A stretch of DNA of 17,546 nucleotides from Oehlia diaphana. Lineage: Eukaryota > Glomeromycota > Glomeromycetes > Glomerales > Glomeraceae. The DNA is taken from NCBI GenBank assembly GCA_003833135.1, contig QZLH01000124.1, positions 105,991 to 123,536 on the forward strand, in the 5' to 3' direction. This document shows positions 17,437 to 17,546 of this stretch, in pieces. The position numbers were made by a program, and so were the translations under genes. The stretch's first letter is position 1. Each line of letters begins with the position of its first letter. The notes below the pieces were generated by a model that had not been told where the DNA came from, searched no databases, and saw nothing but the letters and a program-made list of their open reading frames with translations.

Positions 17437-17546
17437 AAAGTGAAAGGGAAGAACGTGTAAAAGTGAAAGGAAAAGAACGCGTAATGAATGAGAGAGAAGA
17501 AGAACGAAAGAAGGAGGAAAGGGAAAAACGGAAGAGAGGGAGGGGT
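17437..17546 (+). repeat. Purine-rich tract running off the window end
   Basis: It starts with two related units of 22-24 bp (AAAGTGAAAGGGAAGAACG at 17437, AAAGTGAAAGGAAAAGAACG at 17460) and then becomes AG-rich. On the other strand it resembles the pyrimidine tract at 1490-1900. It continues past the window, so its extent is unknown. Confidence 0.6.

Noticed and set aside
1..17546. tRNA, rRNA or CRISPR features
   Set aside because: No tRNA B-box with matching A-box, no rRNA-like sequence and no regularly spaced repeat-spacer array was seen by eye. A covariance-model scan would be decisive and was not possible.

Overview
The window looks like AT-rich, repeat-laden genomic DNA of a eukaryotic fungus, most probably an arbuscular mycorrhizal fungus of the Rhizophagus type. 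Three things suggest this. Introns are short, with TACTAAC or CTAAC branch sites and GT..AG ends. Relics of protein families that I associate with the expanded Rhizophagus repertoire are present: Crinkler (CRN) proteins, a coiled-coil family, and ML-like secreted proteins. Small inverted-repeat elements and the dispersed motif GGCCGGAATTAT are common. The species call rests on remembered family features, since no search could be run.

Layout. 1-940: AT-rich DNA with degenerate tandem repeats and CACGTGAC sites. 945-2195: an apparent inverted-repeat-bounded cassette holding three tandem exon-sized segments with splice-like borders, then a 539-nt stretch with no AG dinucleotide. 2200-6480: AT-rich, non-coding, with short hairpins and one small MITE-like element. 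6496-6837 (-): the only intact small ORF I would list as a possible gene, with a 66-bp internal duplication. 6850-10000: non-coding DNA with a purine-rich tract, a second copy of the MITE (8-bp target-site duplication) and a larger inverted-repeat candidate. 9665-10393: a 28-T run and weak coding-like fragments.

10845-14917 is the richest part. Three gene relics lie head to tail on the minus strand: an ML-like secreted protein (frameshifted just after its signal peptide), a near full-length Crinkler with a nuclease-like C-terminal domain (start codon lost, many frameshifts, one intron retained), and a coiled-coil protein with a conserved C-terminal region (many frameshifts). 15000-15590 (+): a degenerate coding stretch of unknown family.

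15600-17546: non-coding DNA with two MITE-like inverted-repeat elements, an interstitial telomere-like tract and a purine-rich tract running off the window end.

The window contains no clearly intact multi-domain gene and no operon-like system. The three minus-strand relics probably represent a decayed cluster of effector and secretory genes in a repeat-rich compartment. The least explained structure is the splice-signal array next to the AG-free pyrimidine tract at 1121-1904.
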